The position numbers were made by a program, and so were the translations under genes. From Yoonia litorea (lineage in GTDB: Bacteria; Pseudomonadota; Alphaproteobacteria; Rhodobacterales; Rhodobacteraceae), in contig NZ_FOZM01000003.1 of assembly GCF_900114675.1 (NCBI RefSeq), positions 1 through 64,000 on the forward strand: DNA of 64,000 nucleotides, in the 5' to 3' direction. The notes beneath the pieces were generated by a model. It worked only from the letters and a program-made list of their open reading frames with translations. It did not search any database and had not been told where the DNA came from. Positions 8,699 through 17,237 of the stretch are shown here, in pieces. The first letter of the stretch is position 1, and each line of letters opens with the position of its first letter.

Positions 8699-9046
8699 CT
8701 AGCTGTTACACCCTGTGGCAATGTCGTCTGGCGTGACGATCCAGTAATTGTCGTGGCTTCCGGTATCGACCTCAATCAACAGACCAGTGGCGTGGTCTAC
8801 ACTTTCCAGAGGCAGGCTGACCGTCCCGTCGGTGTTGATCGGCAGCGTGGTCAACAGGCTGTTTTGACCATCAAACACGCGAACCTCCGCCTCCTGCACG
8901 GCGTTCCCGTTGGAAAACTTTGCTTCCACTGTGACAGCCTCGCAATCTACCGAAGCAAAAACGATCAACTGGTGTGCAGACGCCCCCATCGGTGCGACTG
9001 CCAGACCCGTGGCGAGTGCAAGTTTGCGGATCACTGGCCTGTCCAT
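8699..9046 (-). CDS. Small secreted protein resembling the NikL periplasmic domain
   Basis: A protein of 115 residues with a signal peptide whose likely cut after ASA leaves His25 as the first mature residue. The rest looks like a single beta-sandwich domain. From memory of the families it resembles the extracytoplasmic part of NikL/CbiL-type nickel or cobalt uptake proteins (AHQLIVFASVDCEAVTVEAK). Cys35 and Cys113 could form a disulfide. There is no membrane anchor after the signal. Its start overlaps the end of the DUF4198 gene by 16 bases, and the ZnuA-like gene starts directly after its stop. The function is inferred from neighbours. Confidence 0.6.
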   Translation of the reverse strand: MDRPVIRKLALATGLAVAPMGASAHQLIVFASVDCEAVTVEAKFSNGNAVQEAEVRVFDGQNSLLTTLPINTDGTVSLPLESVDHATGLLIEVDTGSHDNYWIVTPDDIATGCNS

Positions 9047-9804
9047 TCTTCGAAATGGACCCAGATCACAGCACCAAGCTCGACCGCCTTGTCCTCACCG
9101 TCTTGCGGCAACGTGTAGTCAGCCGTGTTCAGGGCGGCAAAGCCCCACCAGCCGTCAGAAGGCGGCGCGTAGGTGAAAACACCATCTGCATCAGCTTTCA
9201 CGGTTTGGGTGATCATCAGTTCGTCGGGGACTGTGGCGCTGCCGTCCTCATTGAAGAATTCCACCTCGACTTCCGCATAAGGGACTGGCTCGCCGTCCAT
9301 TTTGACGATGCCCTGAAAGACGTTGTGTTCCCAAAGGCCGAAGGGCTTGGACAGAGGCACAATCTCGGTCTTAAGACCAAGTTCGGTATCCCATCCTTCG
9401 TCATCACCGTAGGCGGTCAGATAGGTCTTGGTGTAATGGATGATAAAGGCATCTTCGGCGGGTTCCCAATAGGGCTGTGGCTCCATCGCAAAGATGTAAG
9501 TCCCTGGACGGTCAATCGGGAAGTCCAATGTGTAGCCTTGTTCGTCCATGACGGTCGCGTCATTCAGATCGCCGAGCAAGTCCGTCGTTTCGCCTTCGTG
9601 GGTCACACTGAAAGATACAGGACGATCAAGCGTCATACCCGCCAGTTCAAACGGATGAGAAAATGACATGGTCAAAGACACGCTGCGCCCATCTTCTTGG
9701 CTGATCATGGGATCGCTGGGAATGATCATACCATAGTGGGCAAGGGCTGGTGTCGTTGTGCAAAGCAGCCCTGCAAGCGATGCAGTGATGAAATGACGTT
9801 TCAT
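9031..9804 (-). CDS. DUF4198-family periplasmic protein, NikK-like
   Basis: A secreted protein of 257 residues. The signal peptide is probably cut after ALA at residue 22, leaving His23 at the mature N-terminus (HYGMIIP). The body has the DUF4198 pattern: an Ig-like half with DFPIDRPGTYIFAM, an aromatic-acidic stretch, and a second half with GEPVPYAEVEVEF. DUF4198 proteins, including NikK, accompany nickel and cobalt importers. A good ribosome binding site (GGAGAT) lies before the ATG, 15 bases after the permease stop. It probably gathers or passes a metal ion for this operon. The metal cannot be told from sequence. Confidence 0.7.
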   Translation of the reverse strand: MKRHFITASLAGLLCTTTPALAHYGMIIPSDPMISQEDGRSVSLTMSFSHPFELAGMTLDRPVSFSVTHEGETTDLLGDLNDATVMDEQGYTLDFPIDRPGTYIFAMEPQPYWEPAEDAFIIHYTKTYLTAYGDDEGWDTELGLKTEIVPLSKPFGLWEHNVFQGIVKMDGEPVPYAEVEVEFFNEDGSATVPDELMITQTVKADADGVFTYAPPSDGWWGFAALNTADYTLPQDGEDKAVELGAVIWVHFEEWTGQ

Positions 9805-9819
9805 AATATCTCCTCTTGA

Positions 9820-10989
9820 TTATGCGCCGAGGGACAGCAACCAGCCCACCCAGCTTTCAGCATTTTGTGCGACAAGCGATGCGCCGATTGCCGCGATAAT
9901 TATTGAAATCGAAAGTAATGTGATTGTCTCTGCCGACAACAGTCGCAACACCATGCCCTTGCGCGCGCCGAGTTTCACGGCCGTCGCGATTTCGCGTGCG
10001 CGCAACCGGTAGCTCAGGAAAACGGCAAGGCCGATGGCGGCGAATGCGGCAATCGCAATGATCGTTGTCACTGCATCCAAGAGCGATTTGATCCGGAAGA
10101 TCCGGTCAACCAGTCCTTGGATGACCCCTGCAGGTTCGATCAATTGCACAGGGTTTTCGCCATCAAGATATCGCCCCTTAAGGATGGTCGCAGCGCGTGT
10201 GTCATTTGGGACGACGATAACCGCAGAGGTCGGGAAGTCATCCTGACTGCCGTGGAAGTGAAACGTATCGATATTCTCTGGTGTGATCCGTTGGTACTGG
10301 ACAACTGCGGCATTCGCGACAGCCTCGCTGCCTGCGGCAATTTCTGCTACGGTGACAACATCCTCATGGCCGTGACCGATGCCCTGAATGACCCAAGCGG
10401 TCTTTATATCAACAAAAATTGCCTGATCGTCTGGGGTATTCGTCGCGGCAAGAACGCCGACAATCGGCATTTCGAGCGGATAGACGCCGTCTAGGTCGAA
10501 CAGGTTTTCAGGAGAGGAGACCAGAGTGTCTCCGACACCCTTTCCAAGTGTTGCAGCGACATCTGCCCCGATCACCGCGTCACCCAAGACCGACAGCCCC
10601 CGTCCGTATGCTATTTGCAGATTGCGAAAATCGAAATAGTCCAGTGTTGTGCCGACGATCCTGAACCCGCTTGAGGCGAATGCCGTGTGCACGGGGATCG
10701 GGATGCCAAGCCCGCTGTCCCAGACGGATTCAACCGCCTCCATTGTGACCGGATCGGGTTTCTCGTCGGAAAAATAAAGCGCCGCCATCGTCAGGTCGAG
10801 CTGTGAGCCACGGCTGCCGAGCAGGAGCGGTGTGGCGTCGCCACGCGCGAGCAGCGACCTTTCACTTGTCGAAAGCAGGATCTGCGTCGCGACCGGAACA
10901 AAAAGAATAAGAGCCGCAACCAATGTCAGGATCAGGCTACGCGCCCAATGATACCGCAAATAGGCAAAGGCGAGGTAAAGCGCGTTCAT
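9820..10989 (-). CDS. FtsX/MacB-type ABC permease, short C-terminus
   Basis: A membrane protein of 389 residues. One N-terminal helix (SLILTLVAALILFVPVATQI) is followed by a periplasmic domain of about 250 residues. The C-terminal FtsX part has a clear helix near 305-330 and a second that ends close to the terminus. The family usually has a further helix and a cytoplasmic tail, which I do not see. The protein stops at WVGWLLSLGA. I chose the ATG at 10989, overlapping the ATPase stop as TGATG, over a TTG three bases earlier. MacB/LolE-type permeases move periplasmic or membrane cargo rather than importing metal, so the pairing with ZnuA-like and NikK-like proteins is unusual. Confidence 0.8.
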   Translation of the reverse strand: MNALYLAFAYLRYHWARSLILTLVAALILFVPVATQILLSTSERSLLARGDATPLLLGSRGSQLDLTMAALYFSDEKPDPVTMEAVESVWDSGLGIPIPVHTAFASSGFRIVGTTLDYFDFRNLQIAYGRGLSVLGDAVIGADVAATLGKGVGDTLVSSPENLFDLDGVYPLEMPIVGVLAATNTPDDQAIFVDIKTAWVIQGIGHGHEDVVTVAEIAAGSEAVANAAVVQYQRITPENIDTFHFHGSQDDFPTSAVIVVPNDTRAATILKGRYLDGENPVQLIEPAGVIQGLVDRIFRIKSLLDAVTTIIAIAAFAAIGLAVFLSYRLRAREIATAVKLGARKGMVLRLLSAETITLLSISIIIAAIGASLVAQNAESWVGWLLSLGA

Positions 10990-11654
10990 CAACCGACACC
11001 TTCGTGAAACTGTGCAAAGTCCAATACGCGTTCAAATCGCGGCAGCAGCTCGTGGTCATGGGTGACGGCCAAAACGGCGGCACCGGCCTCTGCTGCCTGC
11101 GCGAATAACAGATCAAGGATGCGCTCTTTGCTTGCCGGATCAAGGTTGCCGGTGGCTTCGTCTGACAGGATCAACTTGGGTTGCGTCACAAGCGCCCGAC
11201 AAATGGCAACACGCTGCTGTTCACCTTGGCTCAGCGCCGTGGGGTGCCGGTCAAGCTTGTCACCGATCCCGCAGGCCACCGCCAAGGCCTCGGCCCTGTC
11301 ACGGGCGGCGGCATCAAGTTTCAGCGCAGGTGTGATCCGGTAAGGGTAGAGGATATTTTGCCGAGCCGAGAGATAATCGAGCAACGCAAAATCCTGAAAC
11401 ACAAATCCAATCGTGCTGGCACGAAAGCGCCGCCTTTCGGCATCGCTTAGTTCCGCGACGTTGACACCGTCAACATCGATCAGACCGCTTTCAGGCGAGA
11501 GTATTCCGGCAATGAGATTGAGCAATGTGGTCTTGCCGCTGCCGCTTGGGCCGACAATGGCCACGCGCTCATCTTCATCAAGCGTGAATTCTGGAAAACG
11601 CAGGCGAAAACCAGTGCCGCTATACCCGAATTTCAGGTTTTCAAGTCGGACCAT
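10989..11654 (-). CDS. LolD/MacB-type ABC transporter ATPase
   Basis: A cytoplasmic ATPase of 221 residues: Walker A GPSGSGKTT near residue 34, Q-loop FVFQDFALLDY, signature LSQGEQQRV, and Walker B ILSDEATGNLD. The LSQGE form and the ATGNLD ending are typical of the LolD/MacB/FtsE class that works with FtsX-type permeases. It shares a TGATG junction with the permease after it. At the other end the sequence GTGATG leaves two possible starts, the GTG at 11657 or the ATG at 11654, both overlapping the upstream stop. It powers the next protein, the FtsX-type permease. Confidence 0.88.
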   Translation of the reverse strand: MVRLENLKFGYSGTGFRLRFPEFTLDEDERVAIVGPSGSGKTTLLNLIAGILSPESGLIDVDGVNVAELSDAERRRFRASTIGFVFQDFALLDYLSARQNILYPYRITPALKLDAAARDRAEALAVACGIGDKLDRHPTALSQGEQQRVAICRALVTQPKLILSDEATGNLDPASKERILDLLFAQAAEAGAAVLAVTHDHELLPRFERVLDFAQFHEGVG

Positions 11655-12232
11655 CACTCGTCCTGCGGGGCAAGAAAGGTTTCACCAGCCGCGTCTCTAT
11701 TGACTTCACGCAGGGTAAAGTCGGTGATCCGCCAGGACCCCTCGACAGGGGCGACAGAAAGATCGGCACTATAGGTATTCCCGCGCACATGCAGGTGTTC
11801 AGCGTGGCCGACCGTTCCGATCACCTGCCATGACGCGTCTATGGCAAGAGTGCCGCCATCACGGACGACCCGTGTATTCAGCAGCTTGATTTCATGTATG
11901 GTTTGATCGGCCTCATCCAGTCCGCCATCAGCCATAGCGCCAACGCGTTCAAGGTAGAGATATTCGAGCGCGTCACCGTGCGTCACTGTCGCGAGAGTAT
12001 CGTAGATCGCGTCTTCCTCCGTAAGGCCAAAGGCGTCGTATACCTCAAGCAACAGCGCAGGTGTCAGGCGCCAGAATTCGCCGCGCGCTTCTTCGATGGT
12101 CATAGGGTCGAGACCGGGCGCGGCGAATTTTTCAGTTTCCGAAACGCGATTGTCTGATGGCATCAAAAAGACAACGGCAACAACAGCCAGAACAACGAAC
12201 GCAAGTCCGGAAAGAATGAGATTGCGGGTCAT
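11654..12232 (-). CDS. Conserved membrane-anchored protein, first gene of the metal-type operon
   Basis: A protein of 192 residues that I do not recognise. An N-terminal helix, residues 5-23, anchors it so that the remainder lies in the periplasm. The helix has no lipobox. The soluble part has a helical first half and a beta-rich second half, with GHAEHLHVRGN near residue 145, a cluster of three His that could bind metal. It is the first gene of a translationally coupled operon with the LolD-like ATPase, FtsX-like permease, NikK-like, NikL-like and ZnuA-like proteins. A role as an accessory or adaptor of that transporter is inferred from position only. Confidence 0.65.
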   Translation of the reverse strand: MTRNLILSGLAFVVLAVVAVVFLMPSDNRVSETEKFAAPGLDPMTIEEARGEFWRLTPALLLEVYDAFGLTEEDAIYDTLATVTHGDALEYLYLERVGAMADGGLDEADQTIHEIKLLNTRVVRDGGTLAIDASWQVIGTVGHAEHLHVRGNTYSADLSVAPVEGSWRITDFTLREVNRDAAGETFLAPQDE

Positions 12233-12320
12233 AGGGTCCGTCGTCGGCCTCGGTTGGTCGGGATTTCGCTAACCTCTTATAGTCAGTGATGGACTGCAAG
12301 AGGCGCGAGGGTGTTTCGCA

Positions 12321-14753
12321 CTAGCCCTGACTTTTTCTTACGTAAACCAAAGCCATGGAATCCTTCAGCGTGATAGGACCACCGCCGTAGTCCGGACCGA
12401 TGGAAGGTGTGCGCAACGCGAGTTCCCAACCTGTGCCTTTGATCCCTTCGACAGGCAGGACCAGCGGATCGACTTCCATCGTCGGTTTGCCTTCCATGTG
12501 GCAGACGGTGAAGACCTGTTCACCATCAGGGCCATGCCGCAAAGAGGTGAACACTGTTCGGCCATCGATTGGTTGCAGGTAATCAAAGCGATCTTTCGGG
12601 CCATAGTTTTGACGCAGCCACGGCCGGGCACGGCGGAAGTTGCGCAATTGCAGGCAGAACGCAGCCTGATCGGCATCAAGCGACGAAAGCGAATGCGAGA
12701 CATTGCAGTAGTCGTGCATGTCATCCATCCAGGCGCGCGCAATTTCCTTGAGCGTTGCAACCGAGAATTCAGGCCCAGCAATCGGCGGTTCCGATGCGTT
12801 CAGGAGCCGCGCAATTTCTTCGAGGTCATATTCGGTGACTTCGACAAGCGCCGGAAGGAATTCGAAGAAACGGGCTAGTTCCTCACGGGTCTGAAATCCG
12901 AGTTCTTTCAAGCGTGTGAAACTGCCGGGAATCGAATAGCTATACTCATCCACCTGCCATTTGAGGCTGATCGCCTCTTCAGCGACAACTTTCACCCCAT
13001 AGCGGTCATCCTGATTGCGGATAAAGCCCCATGAGGCGCGGGCCATCGCGTTTAGAAAATCCATCGGGACGCCAGGCATGGCAGCATAGGTCAGGACGTG
13101 GACGGCTGGATTGTCATAGGCCTTATCCAGAATCTCCATGCGGGTGCGGCCAAGCCGTGTGTTCACGTTAAGTTTGGGGCTGACCTGTGTGCCGCGCCGG
13201 AGGGTGTCATGGTTCGAGGTGCCTGAAATCCAGTTCTCGCCGACATCGACCATCTCGCGGATACGCCAGAATTTGGACAGCCAGAATGTGTAAAGAAATG
13301 GCGTGTTGTGTGCGAACGTCAGCGGTCCCCATTGGAAAACATCGTCGTCACGCTGCATTTCGATGACAGACCGATAGGTTGAGGACAGTTCCCAGTCTTC
13401 CTCCGGCCAAGGGCGTCCGTCTTCGAAGATGAACCAGGGTCTATAGCTGGTGCCGCCGACCTCCTGAACGATATCGGCCATGGATTGCAGGTAGTCATCG
13501 TCATGGCGCAACTGCTGTGAGGCAGCATCCCACCACTTGAAGTCCTGCGCGCCGTCGACACGGACCCCGTCAGCGCCGAAATTGACTTTGCGCCGCTGCA
13601 TCTCAAGCAGGATCGCGCGAACAGTGGGGTTTTGATAGGCGAGGTTCTGGCCGTACATATTGGGCCCGGCAAAATAATGACCATTCAGAGCCTGAAGCCC
13701 CTGATTGTCGGAGTGACCGAACACCACATCAAAGATCAGTTGTTTTGGCTTGGACGGGAAGTTGTGCAGGGTCGCGGCCAGATCAACAAGCTCATCCGGG
13801 CGGCCGGTTTCAAGCAAAACCGGATTCACAGTCGCCATGCCTGAAATGACGACGTCATAGCCCCAGTTGGTTGTATCGGGGCGAAGCAGATCGACGGAAA
13901 GCACGTCGTCGTCGCCGGTCGTTTCCTGCCAGAAGGCCGGGCCTGTTTCATAAACCGTTGTCGGCTCGACTGGCAGAAGCTGCACAGCGTCATAGCCCAG
14001 AAAGAGTCGGTCGGCTGGCTCAAGCGGTAGATCACGCTCTACCCTCTCGGCAAGCCGTTGGTAGTGTCGCGTCAGGCTTGCCAAGGTACCGCCTGCGGTC
14101 GCGGTTGGCACATGGATCTGCAGAATGTTGGTCGGCGGCCCGAATTTGTGTGGCTCGGTGCCTTCAAACGCGGAAAAGTAATCGAGGTCGGCACGGGCAG
14201 CCTGCATTGCAGACACATCGTAAAGTTCAGCAGGGGCCATGGCGCCAAAAGGCAAAGACGCGGCAAGAGGATCCAGAATGCGGTGCCACTGATCTTCAGA
14301 GTCGCGCCACGTGATTGCGTAGAAATCGCCAACTGCATCGCGACTGCCCGCGCGCAGCCCTTTGACGGCGGTAAAGCAATAGGCTTCCTGACGCACAACA
14401 GGCAGATAGGCGCGTTCAAAACTGACATTCTGATGCGATCTGGTCAGATCAATCGGCCCGACCGGGCGGAGAACCTCCAGAAAGATGTCACTGGTCGGGA
14501 CACGCGCATCAAGCAGTTCAGGTGCCCAGAAGCCGAAGATGGCAATGTCGTCTTCGACGCGGCCACCCAATCGGCGCACGATTTCACGATCTGCCTCAAA
14601 CGTACTTTCGGCATGGGTCAGGGTGTCTCCGGCCGCGTCGGCCTCTGCCTGCGCTGCGCTTTCGATGAATTCAATCGTTTCACTCAGTGTCATGTCTCGT
14701 GCTCTTGTCAGTTGGTCACGTATAGATGTCTGTTGTTCAGCTTTTACTATCAT
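12321..14753 (-). CDS. GH13-like glycoside hydrolase, possibly glucosylglycerol hydrolase
   Basis: A cytoplasmic protein of 810 residues without a signal peptide. The four GH13 blocks are readable in order: DVVFGH (region I), GADGVRVDGAQDFK with the nucleophile Asp (II), WFIFEDGRP with the acid Glu (III) and GTSNHDT (IV). About 330 residues of mostly unassigned sequence lie before the barrel blocks. The overall type recalls glucosylglycerol hydrolases (GghA) as I remember them, which would fit salt or osmolyte metabolism in a marine cell. An amylase or sucrose-phosphorylase-like activity is possible. The start overlaps the glgB stop by 17 bases. An internal ATG at 14694 is an alternative. Confidence 0.7.
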   Translation of the reverse strand: MIVKAEQQTSIRDQLTRARDMTLSETIEFIESAAQAEADAAGDTLTHAESTFEADREIVRRLGGRVEDDIAIFGFWAPELLDARVPTSDIFLEVLRPVGPIDLTRSHQNVSFERAYLPVVRQEAYCFTAVKGLRAGSRDAVGDFYAITWRDSEDQWHRILDPLAASLPFGAMAPAELYDVSAMQAARADLDYFSAFEGTEPHKFGPPTNILQIHVPTATAGGTLASLTRHYQRLAERVERDLPLEPADRLFLGYDAVQLLPVEPTTVYETGPAFWQETTGDDDVLSVDLLRPDTTNWGYDVVISGMATVNPVLLETGRPDELVDLAATLHNFPSKPKQLIFDVVFGHSDNQGLQALNGHYFAGPNMYGQNLAYQNPTVRAILLEMQRRKVNFGADGVRVDGAQDFKWWDAASQQLRHDDDYLQSMADIVQEVGGTSYRPWFIFEDGRPWPEEDWELSSTYRSVIEMQRDDDVFQWGPLTFAHNTPFLYTFWLSKFWRIREMVDVGENWISGTSNHDTLRRGTQVSPKLNVNTRLGRTRMEILDKAYDNPAVHVLTYAAMPGVPMDFLNAMARASWGFIRNQDDRYGVKVVAEEAISLKWQVDEYSYSIPGSFTRLKELGFQTREELARFFEFLPALVEVTEYDLEEIARLLNASEPPIAGPEFSVATLKEIARAWMDDMHDYCNVSHSLSSLDADQAAFCLQLRNFRRARPWLRQNYGPKDRFDYLQPIDGRTVFTSLRHGPDGEQVFTVCHMEGKPTMEVDPLVLPVEGIKGTGWELALRTPSIGPDYGGGPITLKDSMALVYVRKSQG

Positions 14754-16950
14754 GGATCAGCACCACCGTGGAAAGTGGTGGCAGATAAACCTCGGCTTGC
14801 GCAGCTTGTCCCTGATAAGGCTCCGCGCGGGCCAGCACGCCTTTGGCATTGCTCCGTCCGCCGCCGCCATAGGCCTTGGCGTCGGTATTCAGCGCCTCGC
14901 GCCAGCGCCCCGCAACGGGCAGTCCAAGCCGATAGGCGCTGCGTTCCACAGGGGTGAAATTGCAGACTGTGACGACGTTCGGATCATCAGGCCCGCCGCG
15001 TCTGATCCATGTATAAACAGACCGGTCAGCATCGTCAGCTTCGATCCACTGAAAGCCGTTCGGATCAGAGTCACCGACATGGAGCGCAGGGGTTTCACGA
15101 TATAGCTTGTTAAGATCGCGGACGAGAGATTGCACACCAAGGTGTCGCGCATCCTTCAGTGCGGCCCAATCAAGCTCGCCTGCGTGGTTCCACTCGCTCG
15201 CTTGTGCAAAGTCCTGACCCATGAAAAGCAGTTTCTTGCCTGGCTGGGACCACATGAAGCCATAGTAGGCGCGCAAATTTGCAAAGCGCGCATCATCATC
15301 GCCAGGCATCTTCCCAAGCATTGCGCCTTTACCGTGCACAACTTCGTCATGGCTGATGGGAAGGACAAAGTTCTCGCTAAAGGCATAGGTAATGCCGAAC
15401 GTCATTTGATGATGGTGATGACGACGATGGATCGGATGCTTTTTCATGTATTCCAGGGTGTCGTTCATCCACCCCATGTTCCACTTGTATCCAAAGCCAA
15501 GTCCACCGTCTGACACTGGTCGCGATACCCCGGGATACGCTGTGCTTTCCTCGGCCACAGTCATAATGCCTGGATTGTCGCTGTAGGTGGCGCTGTTCAT
15601 TTCGCGCAACATGGCAATGGCCTCATAGTTTTCGCGACCACCGTCTTTATTTGGAATCCACTCCCCATCTTTTCGCGAATAGTCACGGTAAAGCATGGAC
15701 GCCACAGCATCGACCCGCAAACCATCGAGGTGATATTCCTCAAGCCAGTAACGGGCATTGGCGACAAGAAAGTTTTTCACCTCTGGCCGACCGTAGTTGT
15801 AGATCAGTGTATTCCAGTCCTGATGAAACCCTTCGCGCGGGTCAGCATGTTCGTAAAGGGCTGTGCCATCAAACTTGCCGAGCCCGTGGGGGTCGGTCGG
15901 GAAATGGCCGGGAACCCAGTCAAGGATGACACCAAGCCCTTTTCGATGAGCGGCATCAATCAAATCGCGGAATTCGTGCGGCGGGCCGTGCCTGACAGTC
16001 GGTGCGTAAAGCCCCACAGGTTGATAGCCCCAAGAGCCGTCAAAGGGATATTCGCTGACCGGCATCAGCTCGATATGGGTAAAGCCCATATCAGCGACAT
16101 AGGACACGAGTTCCTCCGCAGCTTCGCGGTATGATATTGGCCGTCCGCCGTTCTTGCGTCGCCACGAACCAAGATGGACTTCGTAGATTGAAATGGGTGC
16201 AGTGCGTGCGTTCTTTTGCTGCCTTTCAGCCATCCACGCGTCATCGCGCCAGCCATAGCCACGAATGTCGCGCACGACTGAGGCATTTTTCGGCGCGTGC
16301 TCTGACCCGAAACCGACAGGGTCAGCTTTCAGCGGCTGCAGGCGGCCATCAGCACCCAGAATTTCGAATTTGTAGGCTTCGCCTTCTTCGATGCCCGGCA
16401 GGAAAATCTCCCAGATGCCGGGGCCGGCAAGACGCCTCATCGGATGGCGGCGACCATCCCAGTTGTTGAAGCCGCCCACGACAGAGACGCGCTGAGCATT
16501 CGGAGCCCAGACAGCAAAATGGACACCGTTGACGTCCTGATGCGTGATGCAATTTGCGCCCAGAACTTCCCAGAGGCGTCCGTGGGTCCCTTCGCCGATC
16601 AGGTGTTGGTCCAATTCACCGATAACGGGGTCAAAGCGATAGGGGTCGTCAAACTCCCAGTGCTGACCATTCCGAAAGACTGCACGGAGGCGATAATCAG
16701 CCCCGTCGCTGATGGTCCCGCTGAAGAAACCGTTCGCGTCTTTGACCGGAGCAAGCTGCGTTTCGCGGCCTTTGCGTTCAAGAACAGTGATCTCAGTCGC
16801 GTCTGGCTGAAAGACGGTCAGGCGACATGTGTCATTAATTGTTTTTTGGGGGCCAAGTATTGCGAAAGGATCAGCACAGGTCCCTTCAGCAATTTCTTTA
16901 TATGCGTCGGCTTCGGCGTGCCTGACATCGCGCGTGTTATCGATAGGCAT
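14737..16950 (-). CDS. glgB: 1,4-alpha-glucan branching enzyme
   Basis: Forms alpha-1,6 branches in glycogen. The protein has 737 residues, normal for bacterial GlgB with an N-terminal N1 domain, CBM48 (FAVWAPNAQRVSVVGGFNNW near 145-164), a GH13 barrel and a C-terminal beta domain. The catalytic nucleophile is Asp414 in DGLRVDAV, the acid is Glu467 in TVAEES, and the fourth block is ISHDEVVHGK. No glgA, glgC, glgP or glgX lies next to it in this window. The neighbour is the GH13-like gene, whose start lies inside the glgB end. The two are probably co-transcribed. Confidence 0.93.
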   Translation of the reverse strand: MPIDNTRDVRHAEADAYKEIAEGTCADPFAILGPQKTINDTCRLTVFQPDATEITVLERKGRETQLAPVKDANGFFSGTISDGADYRLRAVFRNGQHWEFDDPYRFDPVIGELDQHLIGEGTHGRLWEVLGANCITHQDVNGVHFAVWAPNAQRVSVVGGFNNWDGRRHPMRRLAGPGIWEIFLPGIEEGEAYKFEILGADGRLQPLKADPVGFGSEHAPKNASVVRDIRGYGWRDDAWMAERQQKNARTAPISIYEVHLGSWRRKNGGRPISYREAAEELVSYVADMGFTHIELMPVSEYPFDGSWGYQPVGLYAPTVRHGPPHEFRDLIDAAHRKGLGVILDWVPGHFPTDPHGLGKFDGTALYEHADPREGFHQDWNTLIYNYGRPEVKNFLVANARYWLEEYHLDGLRVDAVASMLYRDYSRKDGEWIPNKDGGRENYEAIAMLREMNSATYSDNPGIMTVAEESTAYPGVSRPVSDGGLGFGYKWNMGWMNDTLEYMKKHPIHRRHHHHQMTFGITYAFSENFVLPISHDEVVHGKGAMLGKMPGDDDARFANLRAYYGFMWSQPGKKLLFMGQDFAQASEWNHAGELDWAALKDARHLGVQSLVRDLNKLYRETPALHVGDSDPNGFQWIEADDADRSVYTWIRRGGPDDPNVVTVCNFTPVERSAYRLGLPVAGRWREALNTDAKAYGGGGRSNAKGVLARAEPYQGQAAQAEVYLPPLSTVVLIHDSKS

Positions 16951-17085
16951 CCATTGGAGTTAATCTTGCGCTTGGTCAATTCAACGGTGGTCGGCCCAAT
17001 TTTCCCAATGAGAAAGTAAGGTCACGGTTGCAGAAGCTCGACCATGTTTCCTGGTCCAAGCGCGATTTTCAGAATGTAGGAAGAA

Positions 17086-17162
17086 TGGCGGACTGGGGAG
17101 GATTCGAACCCCCGACCCCTTGATTCGTAGTCAAGTACTCTATCCAACTGAGCTACCAATCC
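17086..17162 (-). tRNA. tRNA-Arg (anticodon ACG)
   Basis: On the minus strand the sequence folds as a full cloverleaf. The acceptor stem is GGATTGG with CCAGTCC, then the discriminator G and an encoded CCA. The D arm starts TAGCTC, the anticodon loop is CTACGAA with stem TTGA/TCAA, and the T arm contains GGTTCGAATCC. The ACG anticodon, with A34 usually changed to inosine, reads CGU, CGC and CGA. Confidence 0.97.
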
Positions 17163-17237
17163 GCGTATCGGGGGATTTAGCGATGCTTGGCTGGCGATGC
17201 AAGGGCGAATTGGGATTCTTTGGCAAAGAACTCCGAC

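Noticed and set aside
14058..14957. Open frame of 299 codons on the plus strand across the GH13-like and glgB genes
   Set aside because: It covers the ends of two well-supported genes on the other strand and has no recognisable domain.
15410..15430. Short CAT/GAT-rich repeat looking like a microsatellite
   Set aside because: It encodes a run of His in the GlgB protein (HRRHHHHQM) in a place where family members have similar sequence.
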